NCBI RefSeq assembly: GCF_910592395.1
Contig: NC_088324.1
Span: 2,544,001-2,608,000 of the forward strand
From: Lineus longissimus
Lineage: Eukaryota > Nemertea > Pilidiophora > Heteronemertea > Lineidae
DNA: 64,000 nucleotides
Direction of reading: 5' to 3'
Under the pieces are notes generated by a model that was not told the DNA's origin, did not search any database, and saw only the letters and a program-made list of their open reading frames with translations. Shown here in pieces: positions 42,311 through 54,740 of the stretch. The position numbers were made by a program, and so were the translations under genes. Each line of letters begins with the position of its first letter. The first letter of the stretch is position 1.

Positions 42311-43767
42311 TAACGGACGACGACGGACGGACTCTTGTATTAAGGACACACTTGGAAGTGACAAATGCCGTCCTTAATAGAGTGGTGGCCTGATTACAGA
42401 GGTCATAATGAATGGAAATAGCCTATTTAAGACTAAAATCAGTGTCAGGGAGGGTGTTCTGCTAACAGAGGACTTCGCTATTAAGGCAAAACTCTGATTA
42501 CATCTTGTCATGTACAAAATACAAAGATTCAAGAAAAACCAAACTTTGAAGAAATCGGCCCAATAGTTTTTGCACAGCGACCCAAAAGGGCAGTGTCAGT
42601 GACATTTACTTATGAATCCGACTATAAGCCTAACTATAAAAAGCACTGATGACAGCTGTGCTACACTTTCATCATTATCATCATCTACTTTAGTCAACCA
42701 GCTCAGATGACCTTTCTTGGGGCAGTGATCGGTAACGGTGAACTCCTTCCGACCCAAAAGGCAAATGTTTACATTCGTGTCTCCGTGTATCATGGATTCA
42801 TGTGTATACTAACACCGTTGTTGTGTTCACACACTGACTGACTCTGACTGTGTACATTTCTACAGCGACGAAAAACGATCACAAAAATGGTTCTTTTTAA
42901 GCACTCGTGACATGTTTACAAAAATTAAAGCAAGTGTTTTTAGTAGAGGTTTACCTAATGAGTAGCGTCTGGGTGATTATAAACCATTAACTTGTGTTTA
43001 TAAGCCCACATTGTAACGAAAGGTTCCGGCTTGACGCTAATCGCCCAGCCGCCATTTTGCCATACTCTCGAAACTTTGGGATCGTCAAATGCAATGGAAA
43101 TCACATAATTTCTGACACACACTGCTACAATTCATCATTTTATTGTTCTTTCACAGTATCATTACGCCACCCCGATTCGCAAGGCAGCTTGTACCAACTG
43201 GCTCTGCATTGACTATCCCCATTCCAAGCCGAAGAACAGTGTGACAAATTTCTCATTTTACCTTCCAATCACAGTCAAAATTTTCTAAAACAACCGGCAA
43301 TGAGGACAAACTAATAATTTCAAACCAATCACAAGAATGTAATCAACACATACGACCTCATCCGAAGAGCGGATGATTAAGTTTTAGCATTGATTCAAGG
43401 TGATTTAATTCCTTCTTCGTCTCGCTTCAAATTCATAAAATGGCTGTCTTCCATACTTGTAGTATGCAGATCTAGTGGCGCAGTACAACACTGCGCATTT
43501 GGGATACCCGACGGATTGCCTCGGACCGCGAAATTCAAAACTGCTGGCAATGTGCCAACTGACATTTTTGCACAATACCGCCACCTAGTTATATGAAACG
43601 AAATTAATCTATTTAATATCGAAACCTCTATATCAGGCCGACCTCTAAAACTTCATTTCAAACTTCAATCTGCTGGAATAAAGAAAATGGGCTTTTTTAA
43701 CCTGGACCTACTTATACCTGAATAGTAGGTCAAACTGACCAAAATCTGTGTCAACATGTAGCGATGC
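42311..43767. other. Intergenic, no gene recognised
   Basis: At 42536-42620, GGCCCAATAGTTTTTGCACAGC…TATGAATCCGACTATAA resembles array-unit sequence near 16230-16300 at a greater distance, so a diverged relative of the units lies outside the array. The rest shows only short frames without recognisable domains. Confidence 0.5.
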
Positions 43768-44036
43768 TGTGCTAGTAGTCTGTTGTACGTCTCTTGTACG
43801 ACTTTACAGTTTTACATCAGTGCTGACATCTACACTTAGTCATGCAAACTATTGTTATTGCAACATAATTTTGTACCCATGTTAATTCCTGTTCCGTTGG
43901 AGCATGCGCTCTGGTCTTCTTCCGATGAATAAAAATGTGTTATCTTTTGTAACTTATGGTTACGTAAATCCTTGATCATCTCTGGACAAGGTACGCACTG
44001 GTTGGCAATCCAGCAACGTATGTAAAGACTGGAACA
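43768..44036 (+). repeat. 5' LTR
   Basis: 269 bp, starting TGTGCTAGTAG and ending GGAACA (TG…CA). It contains AATAAA at 43928-43933 as likely polyadenylation signal. Seven substitutions distinguish it from the 3' LTR. Confidence 0.95.
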
Positions 44037-44047
44037 TGGTGGCAGCG
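44037..44047 (+). promoter_or_regulatory. Primer-binding site
   Basis: TGGTGGCAGCG directly follows the LTR. It is complementary to a tRNA 3' end CGCTGCCACCA, which fits tRNA-Leu (AAG/TAG type) as known from other animals. The match stops after 11 nt. Confidence 0.7.
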
Positions 44048-44176
44048 CCAAACTAGTGCGTGGAAGAAGTATGAAGTGTAGAAAGGTAAAATAACACGAA
44101 AAGAAAGTGAGAACCCCCTCGCCCCTGTGTAAAACGAAGTTTTGTGTACATCGAGAAGTACATTCCATCTTGCATA

Positions 44177-46666
44177 ATGGAGCACTTGCAAGCCCCTGCG
44201 ACACTAGAAGTCGATGTCTCTTTCGAAGGGATCAACAAAATGGTAGAAACGTGGCGTATCTTCAGAGAAAGTTTTGAAGTGTACATGGTTGCAACTGGTG
44301 GGTCAACCAAAGCCGTAGCAGTACAGCGAGCCGTACTCAAGCACCTACTTGGAGTAGATGGTCGGAAGATTTTCGACACATTTCCTGGAATCGAAGAAGG
44401 AACGACGAATGAAGCGAAACTTGAAAAGTTCACGAGACACTTTGATGACCTAGCCGCGCCAAATAAAACATTCCAACGCCATGTTTTCCGAAATATAACA
44501 CAGGGACAGCGACAGTTCAATGACTTTTTGAAAGAAGTCAAAGATACAGCAAAGAAATGTGACTTTGGTGACCGCATAAACCAAAATATCTGTGACCAGT
44601 TAATTTTCGGTATCGAAGATCAGACCTTGAAGAAAAAGATTCTGGCAACTAAGGATCTTGACGCGGATAGGGTAACAGTGATGTGTCGAACGCATGAGAT
44701 GGTAACCAAGCAGATTGCCGAGATGGACAAGACAACGACTGATAAAGAAAACGAAGAAGATATGGATTCCGTGGCGACAGGAAACAAGAAACGTGGAGCA
44801 TCGTCATCACGTGGACGAGCACGAAATCGCCAACCTCGAAGTGGAAATTCTGCGCAAAAGGATGATCGTGACAAAAGCTGTGATCGTTGTGGTCTTGTGC
44901 ATCATGTACCAAACAGGTGCCCAGCGTTTAAGAAAACCTGTGGTAAATGTGGCAAATTAAATCATTTTTGCGTGAAATGTCATCAAAAAGATGTAGCAGA
45001 AATGTCTGATCGCAGTCATGGTGCCGGTTCAGATTCAGATTTGACTGGATTCGTGGAGACGTTGTTCACACATGAAGTGAGCTACAAGTCCGATGGCCAA
45101 AAATTGAAATCAAGTGTTAGTAACAATCAATGCTTCGTGACCGCATGGTTGAATGGAGGGCAAAATGTCAAGTTTAAAGTTGCCACAGGGTCACAGGTGA
45201 ATTTGATTCCTGCGCATGTGCATAAATCCTTGAAACTGAGTGTTAAATTAATGCGAGCTGACGCTAAGTTATGCTCTTACACTGGAGAAAAGATTGCCCT
45301 CGTTGGAAAATGTCGAGTGAAAGTACGCGATAAAGAACTTGATTTCTTTGTTACTGATGGTGACCGCATACCCATCCTGGGATTTCCTGCGTTGTGCGAT
45401 TTGAACGTTGTCACCATAAATACCGTTGACATTGAAAAGGTGGACAAACCTGATGAACATGAGTTGTACCGTGAATACCGTGATGTTTTCAGTAATAAGC
45501 TAGATGGACTGAATGCGCCAAAAGTTGAAATCAAGTTAAAGGACCCAAAGCCAAAACAAAATCCGCCGCGAAGAATTCCGTTTCCGCTGATAAAACGTAT
45601 AAAACGTGAGTTGAACAAAATGCTGAAAAAAGGCATCATTTCTAAAGTTGAGAAAGCCACAGACTGGATAAATTCGATGGTCGTGGTGGAAAAGCAAAAT
45701 AAAGAGCTGAGAATTTGTTTAGATCCGAGAAACTTGAACAAATATATTGTGACTGATCATTTCAGAATCCCGACACAAGAAGAACTTGCTTCAAAGTTAT
45801 CTGGCTCAAAGTACTTTGCGAAACTAGACGCAAAAGCTTCTTTCTGGCAAATTTTGCTTGAGGAAAGCTCGATCCTCACAACTTTTTCAACTCCATTCGG
45901 GAATTTCAAATTCAACAGGCTCCCATATGGACTTAAACTTAGCAGTCAGGTGTATCAGAAATATATGACCGATATGTTCACTCATTTAGTCGGTGTAGAA
46001 GTGTACATAGACGATATTTTGATTCATGCCGCAGACAAGGAAACGCTGAAGAAACGAGTGAGAGAAGTTCTGGAAGTATGCCGAGAAAAGAACTTGAAAC
46101 TTAACTGGCAGAAATGTGTACTTGAAGAAACCGAAGTAAAGTACATAGGTCTTCTGTTTGATCAGCAGGGGATGAGGATTGATGAAGATAGGCTCAATGC
46201 CATCACACAGTTGAAAAATCCGAAATGCAAGCAAGAGTTGCAGAGATTCTTGGGAATGATAGCGTATGTGAGCAAATTCATACCCAACATGGCTGAGGAG
46301 ACTCGACTTCTCAGGGACTTACTGAAAAAAGACGTGGCATTTGTGTTTGATGAGAATCATAAGAAAGCATTCCAGAGACTCAAAGAACTCTTAGTGAAGT
46401 CACCGGTATTGACATATTTCGATCCGAAAAAGGATGTTACCGATTCATGTGATGCGTCGCGAGATGGCGTAGGTTTTGTACTATTGCAAGGGGACCACCC
46501 AGCCGCGTATGGATCTCAATCCTTGACCCCGAGCCAAAAGAACTGGTCCCAAATAGAACTTGAATTGCTCAGTTGTACAATTGCTTGTGAAAAGCTACAT
46601 CAGTACGTGTACGGTCGTGATTTTCGTCTAGTCAATGATCACAAACCGTTTGCAGTATCTGTTTAA
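44177..46666 (+). pseudogene. gag-pol: gag, protease, RT and RNase H
   Basis: Start chosen at MEHLQAP (44177); an upstream in-frame ATG adds 11 residues. Gag (~230 aa) ends in two zinc knuckles, CDRCGLVHHVPNRC (aa ~235) and CGKCGKLNHFCVKC (~255). The protease has VATGSQVN at aa ~336, where the catalytic motif should read D-T-G: the Asp is Ala, so it should be inactive. RT shows FAKLDAKASFWQI, LPYGL and YIDD (aa ~610-613). RNase H shows DSCDASRDG (~756), QIELELL and NDHKP. A frameshift near 46655 ends the frame inside RNase H, which continues at 46635-47432. Confidence 0.9.
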
Positions 46667-47432
46667 GAAACCGCTTGCATCTTGCCCGCCGAGGGTACAA
46701 CGGTTAATGTTGCGTCTTCAGAAATACAGTTTCGAGTATCAATGGGCTCCTGGAAAATCACTAAACATTGCAGATACTCTGTCAAGGGCCCCACAGCCAA
46801 GCAAACCTGAGGACACTGAACTTGATCGCGAGTTGAACTACCAAGTTCACATAACATGTGCAACCCTACCGTTTTCAGCGAAGAAACTTGCTTCATTCAG
46901 ACATGAGGTACAATCTGATGCTGAGCTACAGCAGCTCAAAACTACGATTGTGGCAGGATGGCCTCGCCACAAGAAGGATGTGCCATTCTGTGTGCGCCAG
47001 TATTGGCAATTCCGTGATGAACTCTTAGTCTGTGACAAGCTATTATTACGTGGAGAACGTGTCATCATTCCGCAGAAATTCCGCAAAGAAATGCTTCAGA
47101 GAATACATGAGGGACATCTTGGCCGGGACAAATGCCTATCCAGAGCCAAAGCCGCAATGTTCTGGGTTGGTATGGCGACAGAGATAAAAAAATGTGTTGA
47201 AAAATGTGCGATCTGTCTCAAATTTCAATCACTTCCACAGGAAGAACCGCTAATATCACATGCTAGGCCGAATCTTCCATGGAATAAACTGGGGACAGAT
47301 GTGTTCACTTTCCTCAGTAAGAACCATCTTCTTGTTGTTGACTATCATTCGAACTATTTTGAAACCGTGAAACTTGACGATATGACCGCTGAGAACCTTA
47401 TAGATAAGCTGAAAGCTATGTTCCCAGACTAG
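46635..47432 (+). pseudogene. pol continued: RNase H end and integrase
   Basis: This frame resumes pol at LFKKPLASCPPRVQRLMLRL and NIADTLSRAP (end of RNase H / connection). The integrase HHCC zinc domain follows (HEGHLGRDKCLSRAK…CVEKCAIC), then the catalytic core with the first Asp at 47298 (GTDVF) and VVDYHSNYF. It stops at 47432 through a second frameshift near 47420. Confidence 0.88.
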
Positions 47433-48396
47433 GAATTCCAGAAACTCTTGTCTCTGATAATGGAAGCAACTATGCCTGTGAAAAATTCCGCGATTTCACT
47501 GAAAACTGGGGAATAAACCATGTGACTGTCAGTCCTAGGTATCCAAAAGCCAATGGACCAGCTGAAAAGAATTGTGGCATTGCTAAGAAACTCATGAAAA
47601 AGGCGAAAGAAACCAAGATCGAGCCGCATATCGCGTTCATGAACTATAGAGACACTCCTGTGATTGATGGTAAATCACCAGCTGAACTCTTAATGGGTCG
47701 AAAGTTACGAACGCGTTTGCCGGTAAATGAGAAATGTCTGAAAACCGCTCTACAAACAAAGACTGTTCAAAACGCGCGCGAGAAGAATGCCAAGACTCAA
47801 GCCCGCCATTACAATAAAACCGCGACAAGACAGCCTCTGGGTGATCGAAGCCTGGAGACAAGGTTGTCTTTAGACACAATGGAGAATGGATAAAAGGGAC
47901 AATTGTCAATTCATGTGGTCCAAGATCGTACCAAATCGAGTCTAAGGACAAGTCTTTCCGTCGAAATCGGGCAATGATCAAGCCTGACAAGACTGTAGTT
48001 GTCCGAAATCCGCCCAGAAATGAGGATTTGCTTACTAGAGCATTATTGGATGCTCACCCGACTCAGCCTGACACGCCTCAGCTGAGTACAAACGTCGGTA
48101 CTGCAATCAATAACGCATCGTCGGCAGTACACCTAGATCCACCTGCATCACCAGAATCTGCTAGTGAAACGTCGATCCAGAGGACGCCTGCAGAACGAAC
48201 GCCGATATCGCCAGGAAAACAGACGCCGTTGAAAGCAGCACCCACGACACCAGTTGTTCAAGTCCAGCATGGATCGAACACAAGTGCGGAGCAAGTTACA
48301 ACGAGATCGGGACGTGTTGTGAAAGCGCCCAGACATTTTGACGATTTTGTGCACGCAGTCACTAGTGTTCAGGATTCGATTGTGAGCAAAATCTGA
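47429..48396 (+). pseudogene. pol continued: integrase core end and C-terminus
   Basis: From about 47429 the frame gives GIPETLVSDNGSNY (second Asp, 47456), then PKANGPAEK (Glu, 47564), a D-35/36-E spacing. It then runs to PAELLMGRKLRTRLP. A third frameshift near 47850 separates the GDKVVFRHNGEW domain and the tail TRSGRVVKAPRHFDDF, ending at 48396. No env-like gene follows. Confidence 0.85.
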
Positions 48397-48977
48397 CTCA
48401 AATCATTCGTAGTGCACATATAGCCTGAAGAATGGGTGTAGGCGGATCGCTGCTCATTTTTCATGTTTTGTGTATTTTGTGTCACACTGTATTTAGTGAC
48501 TAAGACTTGATTTTGTGTCATTCTGTATATTGACATATTTGTGTTCTGTGCTACAATGTTGTGAAATTGACAGACTCTCATTATTGTTCATGTTCTAAGT
48601 AATTTTCTGTTTAGACTAAAGTTGACCAAGTTTGGTACAACATTCACGTTTAGAATTTTAGGTAAAATTGTGCCTTTAAAATTTCTGTTTTAATAAAGTA
48701 TACTAGCATTCACTGGTATGTGTATTCTGTGAGATTGCTAAATTCTAGAGGATTCATTCTGGATAGTGTTTTGTGTCAGATGAGTTTGAGTCGAACTATT
48801 CATAATTCAAGGAACACCTAAAATTGTGTTTGGAATCTTGAGTCAAAGTTTTGACTAGAATTGTTTTTCAGTTATGTGTGTTCCATGTTGTGAGTTTTAA
48901 TTGGTTTAGAGTAATTGTGAGCTAAGATTATAAGCTACTCCCATAAACGACACTTGGACTATCAGGACTTCAGTCTC
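48397..48977 (+). other. 3' non-coding part of the gypsy element
   Basis: About 580 bp between the last pol codon and the polypurine tract, AT-rich, with repeated TTTTGTGT-type motifs. No open frame of note and no envelope-like coding. Confidence 0.7.
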
Positions 48978-48988
48978 AAAAAGGGAGA
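48978..48988 (+). promoter_or_regulatory. Polypurine tract
   Basis: AAAAAGGGAGA directly before the 3' LTR; primes plus-strand synthesis in LTR retrotransposons. Confidence 0.85.
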
Positions 48989-49257
48989 TGTGCTAGTAGT
49001 CTGTTGTACGTCTCTTGTACGACTTTACAGTTTTACATCAGTGCTGACATCTACACTTAGTCATGCAAACTATTGTTATTGCAACATAATTATGTACCCA
49101 TGCTAATTCCTGTTCCGTTGGAGCATGCGCTCTGGTCTTCTTCCGATGAATAAAAACTTGTTATCTTTTGTAACTTATGGTTACGTAAATCCTTGATCAT
49201 CTCTGGACAAGGTACGCATTTGTTGGCAATCCAGCAACGTGTGTAAAGACTGGAACA
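48989..49257 (+). repeat. 3' LTR
   Basis: 269 bp, TGTGCTAGTAG…GGAACA, about 97.4% identical to the 5' LTR (seven substitutions, no indels). Confidence 0.95.
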
Positions 49258-49406
49258 GTATCCCAATCTTTTTGAAAAATGTATTATTTGAAAAGAGACG
49301 TCGGCAGACAGAAATTAATCCATCGTCCAGTAAACGAATGTAACTTTCTGAATTCACTTTGACTTGTTTGTATCAATACAATGAATGTCGCAGAGACCAA
49401 AACCTT

Positions 49407-49667
49407 TCAAGCAAAACGGCTGGTTTCATGGAAAAGACGGGAACTTGGAATACATAGCCTTTTTTCGCACACCGTACACCCTATCCTTTGCCAATTTCTA
49501 GCAATTTCGTAGTATGAAAAATCCGTCTCATCAGTGAAGACCACGCATGAATACCTGTCATTCCCGTTCGTAGATTCCAATTTCTGTTCGGATACTCCAT
49601 TTGACCTTGCACAGTTCACAGACAACGCGCATGTAGCTGCCCGACGACAATCACTAACCTGATACAC
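49407..49667 (-). pseudogene. Possible Tc1/mariner-type transposase scrap
   Basis: An 86-codon frame includes CVVFTDETDFSYYE, like the VFTDE segment with the first/second Asp of Tc1/mariner-family transposases. Nothing else recognisable nearby. May be coincidence. Confidence 0.25.
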
Positions 49668-50214
49668 TGCCCTTCTCAGATGTTGATTTGACTGTTGGCT
49701 TATTTTAGCATCTATTATGAATTGACTCGCGCAAGTCGTATCAGTCGGACTTAGCGGCCCCAGTCGTCTGGCACCGGGATATTGGACCGGAATATTCTGT
49801 ACTCAGAAGTTTGGTAGCATTCTTTCATGTCTAATTATCCGCATAAAGCGCATCAGCGTACCGTCAAAAGGGTTCAAATGTAAAGCAAATATCTCTAGTT
49901 CGAAGCCAAAACGGGAAACGTGTTTATACTTTATTACGTACATTGTATCTCTTGAATAAACCTGTTTATTTATGTTTTATAAACCTATTTATTTATGTTT
50001 TAATGTTTTTGACAAATCCTTCAAACGTGAAGACCTACCCTTTTTAGCATGCCGACTTACCGGCGGTGAACATCAGTCCTAAGATCTCCTCCTATCAAGG
50101 AAGGATGTACGTGTATATACGCAAAACGATGACGATGGGTCGGAATGCCTATTAAGTCGAATTGCATGAGGTCGAGGGTAAATCTTCTAGCAGTTACAGT
50201 CCTTCCTCACGAAC
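49668..50214. other. Non-coding, dispersed repeats
   Basis: 49840-49925 (GCGCATCAGCGTACCGTCAA, AAGGGTTCAAATGTAAA) is repeated in diverged form at 52225-52310. No gene seen. Confidence 0.45.
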
Positions 50215-50798
50215 GGCTTATTATAAATCGCGAAATCGCGAGATGAGTAATCATTATTTTCTGCCACAAGATTTTCTACTTCCCTGGTCCATGACAATCA
50301 CCATTTCAAATGCTGCTGTCCACTACTCCGTTCAATGATGGTAGGGCCGAAGACAATACATGCAACTGCATGTTCATCTTGACCACAAAGGTTTTTGCAA
50401 CTTATCAAATATATTGTGAGTATAATACCACGATGTTCAGGATGCTGCATGTATAGTTTATTTTCACATTACGCCTGGCAGCACAAGTCACCATACACAT
50501 GATTGACCGATATCACAGGGCATGCACCTAGTGAACGTCTGGTCATCCCTAAAAATAGCGCGGGATAGTCTGACCATCGAAACTAGGCTATAAATTAGGT
50601 TAAATTCAACACATCGCACTGCGGAGTCTATTTCAATGGGCCAATCAAAACAAGGATAGCTCCTACTACAGCCTTGGTCTCATCAATGTTCGCCTTTTCA
50701 GGTTCCATATTTGCAATACATCCTGTGGCGCATGGTACTCTCACAGAGGTTGGTATCTCGCGATTTCGCATTCCACTTCTCGCGCTTTATAATAAGCC
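50215..50798. mobile_element. 584-bp inverted-repeat element
   Basis: Left GGCTTATTATAAATCGCGA and right …CGCGCTTTATAATAAGCC are inverted, with a further shared AAATCGCGAGAT subterminally. The interior is non-coding. No clear target duplication. A MITE by structure; family unknown. Confidence 0.55.
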
Positions 50799-53700
50799 AC
50801 TTTGAAAGGTGGTCTTCGCCAGAGCCCCAAACAAAAATACAATTATCTTAAATGGACAACTTGGGCATGAGGTATGTTTGGTTTGTCATGCAAAAATGGC
50901 TTCCAGTCGGACCGTGTCCATTCCAAACAGCTTAATTGAAAAATCTCGGAAATGCAAGATACAATACATTTAAATCGGGTGTAACAATAGACCTGCCTGG
51001 AATTCTCAAGCCATGCCCAAAACTGCCTCGCAACAATCGTTTTATGGACCTGCATTAGAGTGATAATACAAGTAGTTGCGCATGATGGCCAAGTAAATAT
51101 CGTGCCCAAAAAAAACCGTCGAAATATTGGCTGCTTATATGTAAGTCGTTGCTGTGGCGGTGGTCATTCTCTTACAGCAGGAGAATTCGTTAGGTTGAGC
51201 CGCAACAACACTTTGCTGCTCATCACTGTAAATAGGCCGAAAAGCAGTCAAAACATAGCGTGGTTGTGAGGCCAAAGCACACATCCCTTGACATAAATGT
51301 CCTGGGCGATATCCACACTCCAAAACTGCGGCATTCACTCCACAAATGACAGTAATCATGAACGAAATGGTCCATGGGTCATGTGCTTACCTGGATTCCT
51401 ACAGTAAACAGTAGTAAACAGTAGACAAATTCATTATAGCAAAAGGAATACTTTTTGGACTTGACCCCTGTGGCCTTGAAAAGTAGGTCAAATCAAAACT
51501 CTAGAAAATTGCTGTAATAGCACTTGAATGTACCCATGATATATAATTTGTGGCAATCGAGCAAGAAGTTGTAACGAGGAATGATATGGGGCTGCGAATT
51601 GCATTTGAGTAGTGGTTACTAGCGTGCCGCTATTGTCTAACGACGGTGTCGTCGTACTCATCTCTTGAAAGAAATTCTTATCGCCCCTGCCTTTGACCAA
51701 TCCTTCAGCGGGATGACCACAGACCTTCGTACTTCTTTCTTCGTCGATACTAAGACGTAAACATGTCTCATACTAGTCAGCCGTCCAAACATCGCGAAGC
51801 TGGAGCTTAAACGCTGGACGTCAGTAGTATTACGATGACCCTGGGCTAAAGTTGACCTATATAGCATCGACCTAGCAGCAACCCTATTGGTAGAATATTG
51901 AAAATACTTTTATTGATGACAACAAGAGTCGAGAAGACTAGCCACTCCATCTCCACCACCACACAGTACAGGGATGAAGATATATACATGTATTCTGACT
52001 TAGAGGCTACATAGATTGGGTCAGCATTCTTTAGACAACGTTTATTCAGAATGACACAAAAGAAAAGGTTTCACAAGTCGATCAATGAATATGATTATTA
52101 TCATCAATAAACGTATTTTCAATATATGACATTATTGAGAGAAAGATATCCGTTGGGACGTACTTCCACGTTTCTTCTTACATTCTGTATATATCTACTG
52201 AACTCAGTACTCTGGACGTTTTCCTCTGTGTCAGTATAAAGTGCATCAACGACCCATCAAAAGGGTTGAAATGTAAATGACAGAGACGAATATTTTTATT
52301 TCGAAGCAGAAGAACTGTACTTATCTCTTGAAAGAAATTCTTATCGCCCATGCCCTTGAAAAATCCTTCTACCGGATGACATGCCCTTCTTAGTTGAATC
52401 GCATGGGGTCCCGGGGCACCGAAAACAAACAAAACATCCTGATACAAATTGAATTTTACTTGGATATCATTAATATGTTCAATCCAGCTTGCCTTAATTT
52501 GGTGACCTTCATGGTGGAACATTTTCGTTACAAAAAACGCGTATATCTTTGTTATCAGTCTAGAAACAATCTGGGGTTGGTATATGAAATGCTCAGTTAC
52601 GTCGATCAAGGTGCTACTCAAAAATCAAAAGAATGCCGGAACTATTCAAGCGCAGTTCCAGGTACCCAGTTTTGTTGATATATAGTTCGATGACATGATA
52701 AACAGTAGCAAAACTGCTTTTTCGGCGTTTGCAACTAATTGCAATAACACGTTCTCGCATCCCAATATCCACGACTGGTTTTTAATAAAGAGCAGGGATC
52801 AGTGTTTGGCACAACAAGCTTCCCTCGGAAGCGACCCTGTTCAGTGTCATAAAGGATACATGTAGGTCGTTCACGGCGCTGATGCCTCGAGATGTGCATT
52901 AGGGCAAACTGTTTATAAAGCCTCTTTACAAGTCCAAAAACTTTCCAATAAAACGTTGTGTTGTGCAAGATACTATAGCGCCTCCTATCAAACGCATAAG
53001 CCAGCAATCGATAATAAGGCATTGTTCTTGGACCCTGAAGTGACCATATTCTTCTCGATTTTGGAATAAATTTCCAATCCGCATCGCCTTTTTCTGTTAC
53101 CAGCGGTGGTATAAATTTTATGTTCTTTCGATACCTGGTATACGAGATTCTACTCTTTTCCTATAAAATACCCGAAAAGCATCCTTGAACATTCCTTGAT
53201 GCAATAAAAATGCGTGATTTTTAAAGAAAACTATAATTTACTCATAAAATTATTAGTAGTAGTTACCTTATATCGGTTTCCTTTTCAGGTACTTGTTCGA
53301 TTTTTTACAAGCAAACTTGAGGTACAATTGAAGCCCCGTGATATTTTAAATCTCATGTTACACAAAATGCCCCGCAAATGGTAACCAAGCGTCTTGGCGA
53401 CTATGATTTTGACATTACAAGATGCTCACCATATTACGGAATATCAGTGATACGAACCGCATGTACCCTGGGTGGTGTTTAGCTTCCACGGCGACAAATG
53501 TGTACTTGACCATTTCAAAATATGTTTACTGATATCAGCATGTTGTTCAGTGACTTTTATTTGCTTATAAGATATGCTTTTATGTCGGGAAAATGAAGTT
53601 AAATCCTTTTATGTGCATCCACAATAATGTATTTGCGGTGTGTCTCATGAACTCTCTGTATATTCCAAATAGCATCAATTGCTACGTTTTGCTCATTAAG

Positions 53701-53907
53701 TTTTCCCTGTATCCGTGGTATATTAAAATTAATTTGTCTAGCTTCCTTAGTTTTGGTTTTAAACCCATTTTGTGGAAAACAACTAATTTCAATCCCACCT
53801 AAATGTGGCTTTTTGCGTCAAGAGTAACGCCCCAAAAAGTAAAATGTCCCCAATTCAATGTCACATTTGGTGAGATAGAATTTACTTGGCCAAATAGTGG
53901 TAATGTG
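50799..53907. other. 3.1 kb without recognisable genes
   Basis: The segment TCTTGAAAGAAATTCTTATC plus following ~70 bp occurs at 51662-51730 and again, diverged, at 52324-52395. 51765-51822 (CAGCCGTCCAAACATCGCGA) recurs near 58750-58800. Open frames are short and lack domains. Probably decayed repeats. Confidence 0.4.
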
Positions 53908-54612
53908 TCACTGTGAAGTATGATTAAATCCGCAAACAAGAAGGAATGCAGCATTGTTGTACAAGACTTTAAAACAGTACATTTTATCTCGGTTCAGTAT
54001 TGCTGTGTAATGCACTGACAGCTGTATATCGAGTTTACCATCAACGTATTTATGCATGGAATTATATAAAGTCACTCGAAATAACTGATTTATGGCGCAC
54101 GCAAATGCAAAGAGGAGCATGTCCCGAGTCAACAGATGAATCTCTATATTACCCTTGGCATCATGAGCGCACGCTAAACATTTCTCAATCGTCGGAATAA
54201 CTATTCTTCCAACTATTATTCCTTTTCTGAAATCAAGGAGTTTTACTTTGGCGATAACATATGTTTTCTTTGACTCGTCAATATGCAATATGAGAAGATA
54301 ATTTGTTGCTACCACCGGGATGAGATGATATACACGTGAAGTCAGAAAGTATTTGCAGTTATAGACGACTCGACAGGCGTGATCACCAGCCCTGTTTCCA
54401 TAGCCAAGTACTCTAGTCCATGGAACGGGCTGTTCCGTGTACGTTATAACTATCAGAGGCCACACTGGATGAAATTCTACCCGAAGTCTTTTTTTATTCA
54501 GTTTATTAAACGCCGGAATGAGAGGACGCCTTCGAGTGGAGTGGTAACTGGGCTGGGCTGGGGAATTACAACAAACGGAAAAATATACATGTGGTACAAA
54601 ATGTGATCGCAT
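53908..54612 (-). CDS. 234-codon open frame, unknown
   Basis: One of the longest frames outside mobile elements. The middle (about residues 45-215) alternates hydrophobic beta-like stretches such as FHPVWPLIVITY, YLLILHIDES and MLLFAFACAI, loosely reminiscent of beta-propeller repeats, but I recognise no family. A possible splice acceptor lies near 54563 (TAATTCCCCAG), so it could be a terminal exon rather than a complete gene. It could also be chance. A hairpin MITE lies 130 bp upstream. Confidence 0.3.
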   Translation of the reverse strand: MRSHFVPHVYFSVCCNSPAQPSYHSTRRRPLIPAFNKLNKKRLRVEFHPVWPLIVITYTEQPVPWTRVLGYGNRAGDHACRVVYNCKYFLTSRVYHLIPVVATNYLLILHIDESKKTYVIAKVKLLDFRKGIIVGRIVIPTIEKCLACAHDAKGNIEIHLLTRDMLLFAFACAINQLFRVTLYNSMHKYVDGKLDIQLSVHYTAILNRDKMYCFKVLYNNAAFLLVCGFNHTSQ

Positions 54613-54740
54613 GTTCCGGTAGATTGTTTCTGAGTTATTAGCAATGACATGATAGAAATATTCTGTGAAAACTCTTTTTTCATAAGGAGTGTAACAACCT
54701 TACACAGTAATCTCGACATGTGGGATTAAGTTGATAATAT

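Larger units (their letters stand above)
43768..49257 (+). mobile_element. Ty3/gypsy LTR retrotransposon, mag-like
   Basis: A 5490 bp element: 5' LTR, primer-binding site, one gag-pol reading path broken by three frameshifts, polypurine tract, 3' LTR. The domain order gag (two zinc knuckles), protease, RT, RNase H, integrase is that of Ty3/gypsy. The fused gag-pol and the C-terminal TRSGRVVKAPRHF motif recall the mag group. The LTRs differ at 7 of 269 positions. Flanking bases (GATGC left, GTATC right) do not form a clear target duplication. Confidence 0.93.

Noticed and set aside
48397-48977. Envelope gene in the gypsy element
   Set aside because: No substantial frame, signal peptide or membrane segment lies between pol and the polypurine tract.
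52178-52621. 147-codon minus-strand frame
   Set aside because: It spans the dispersed repeat shared with 49840 and 51662; the repeat is read in different frames, so protein conservation is not supported.
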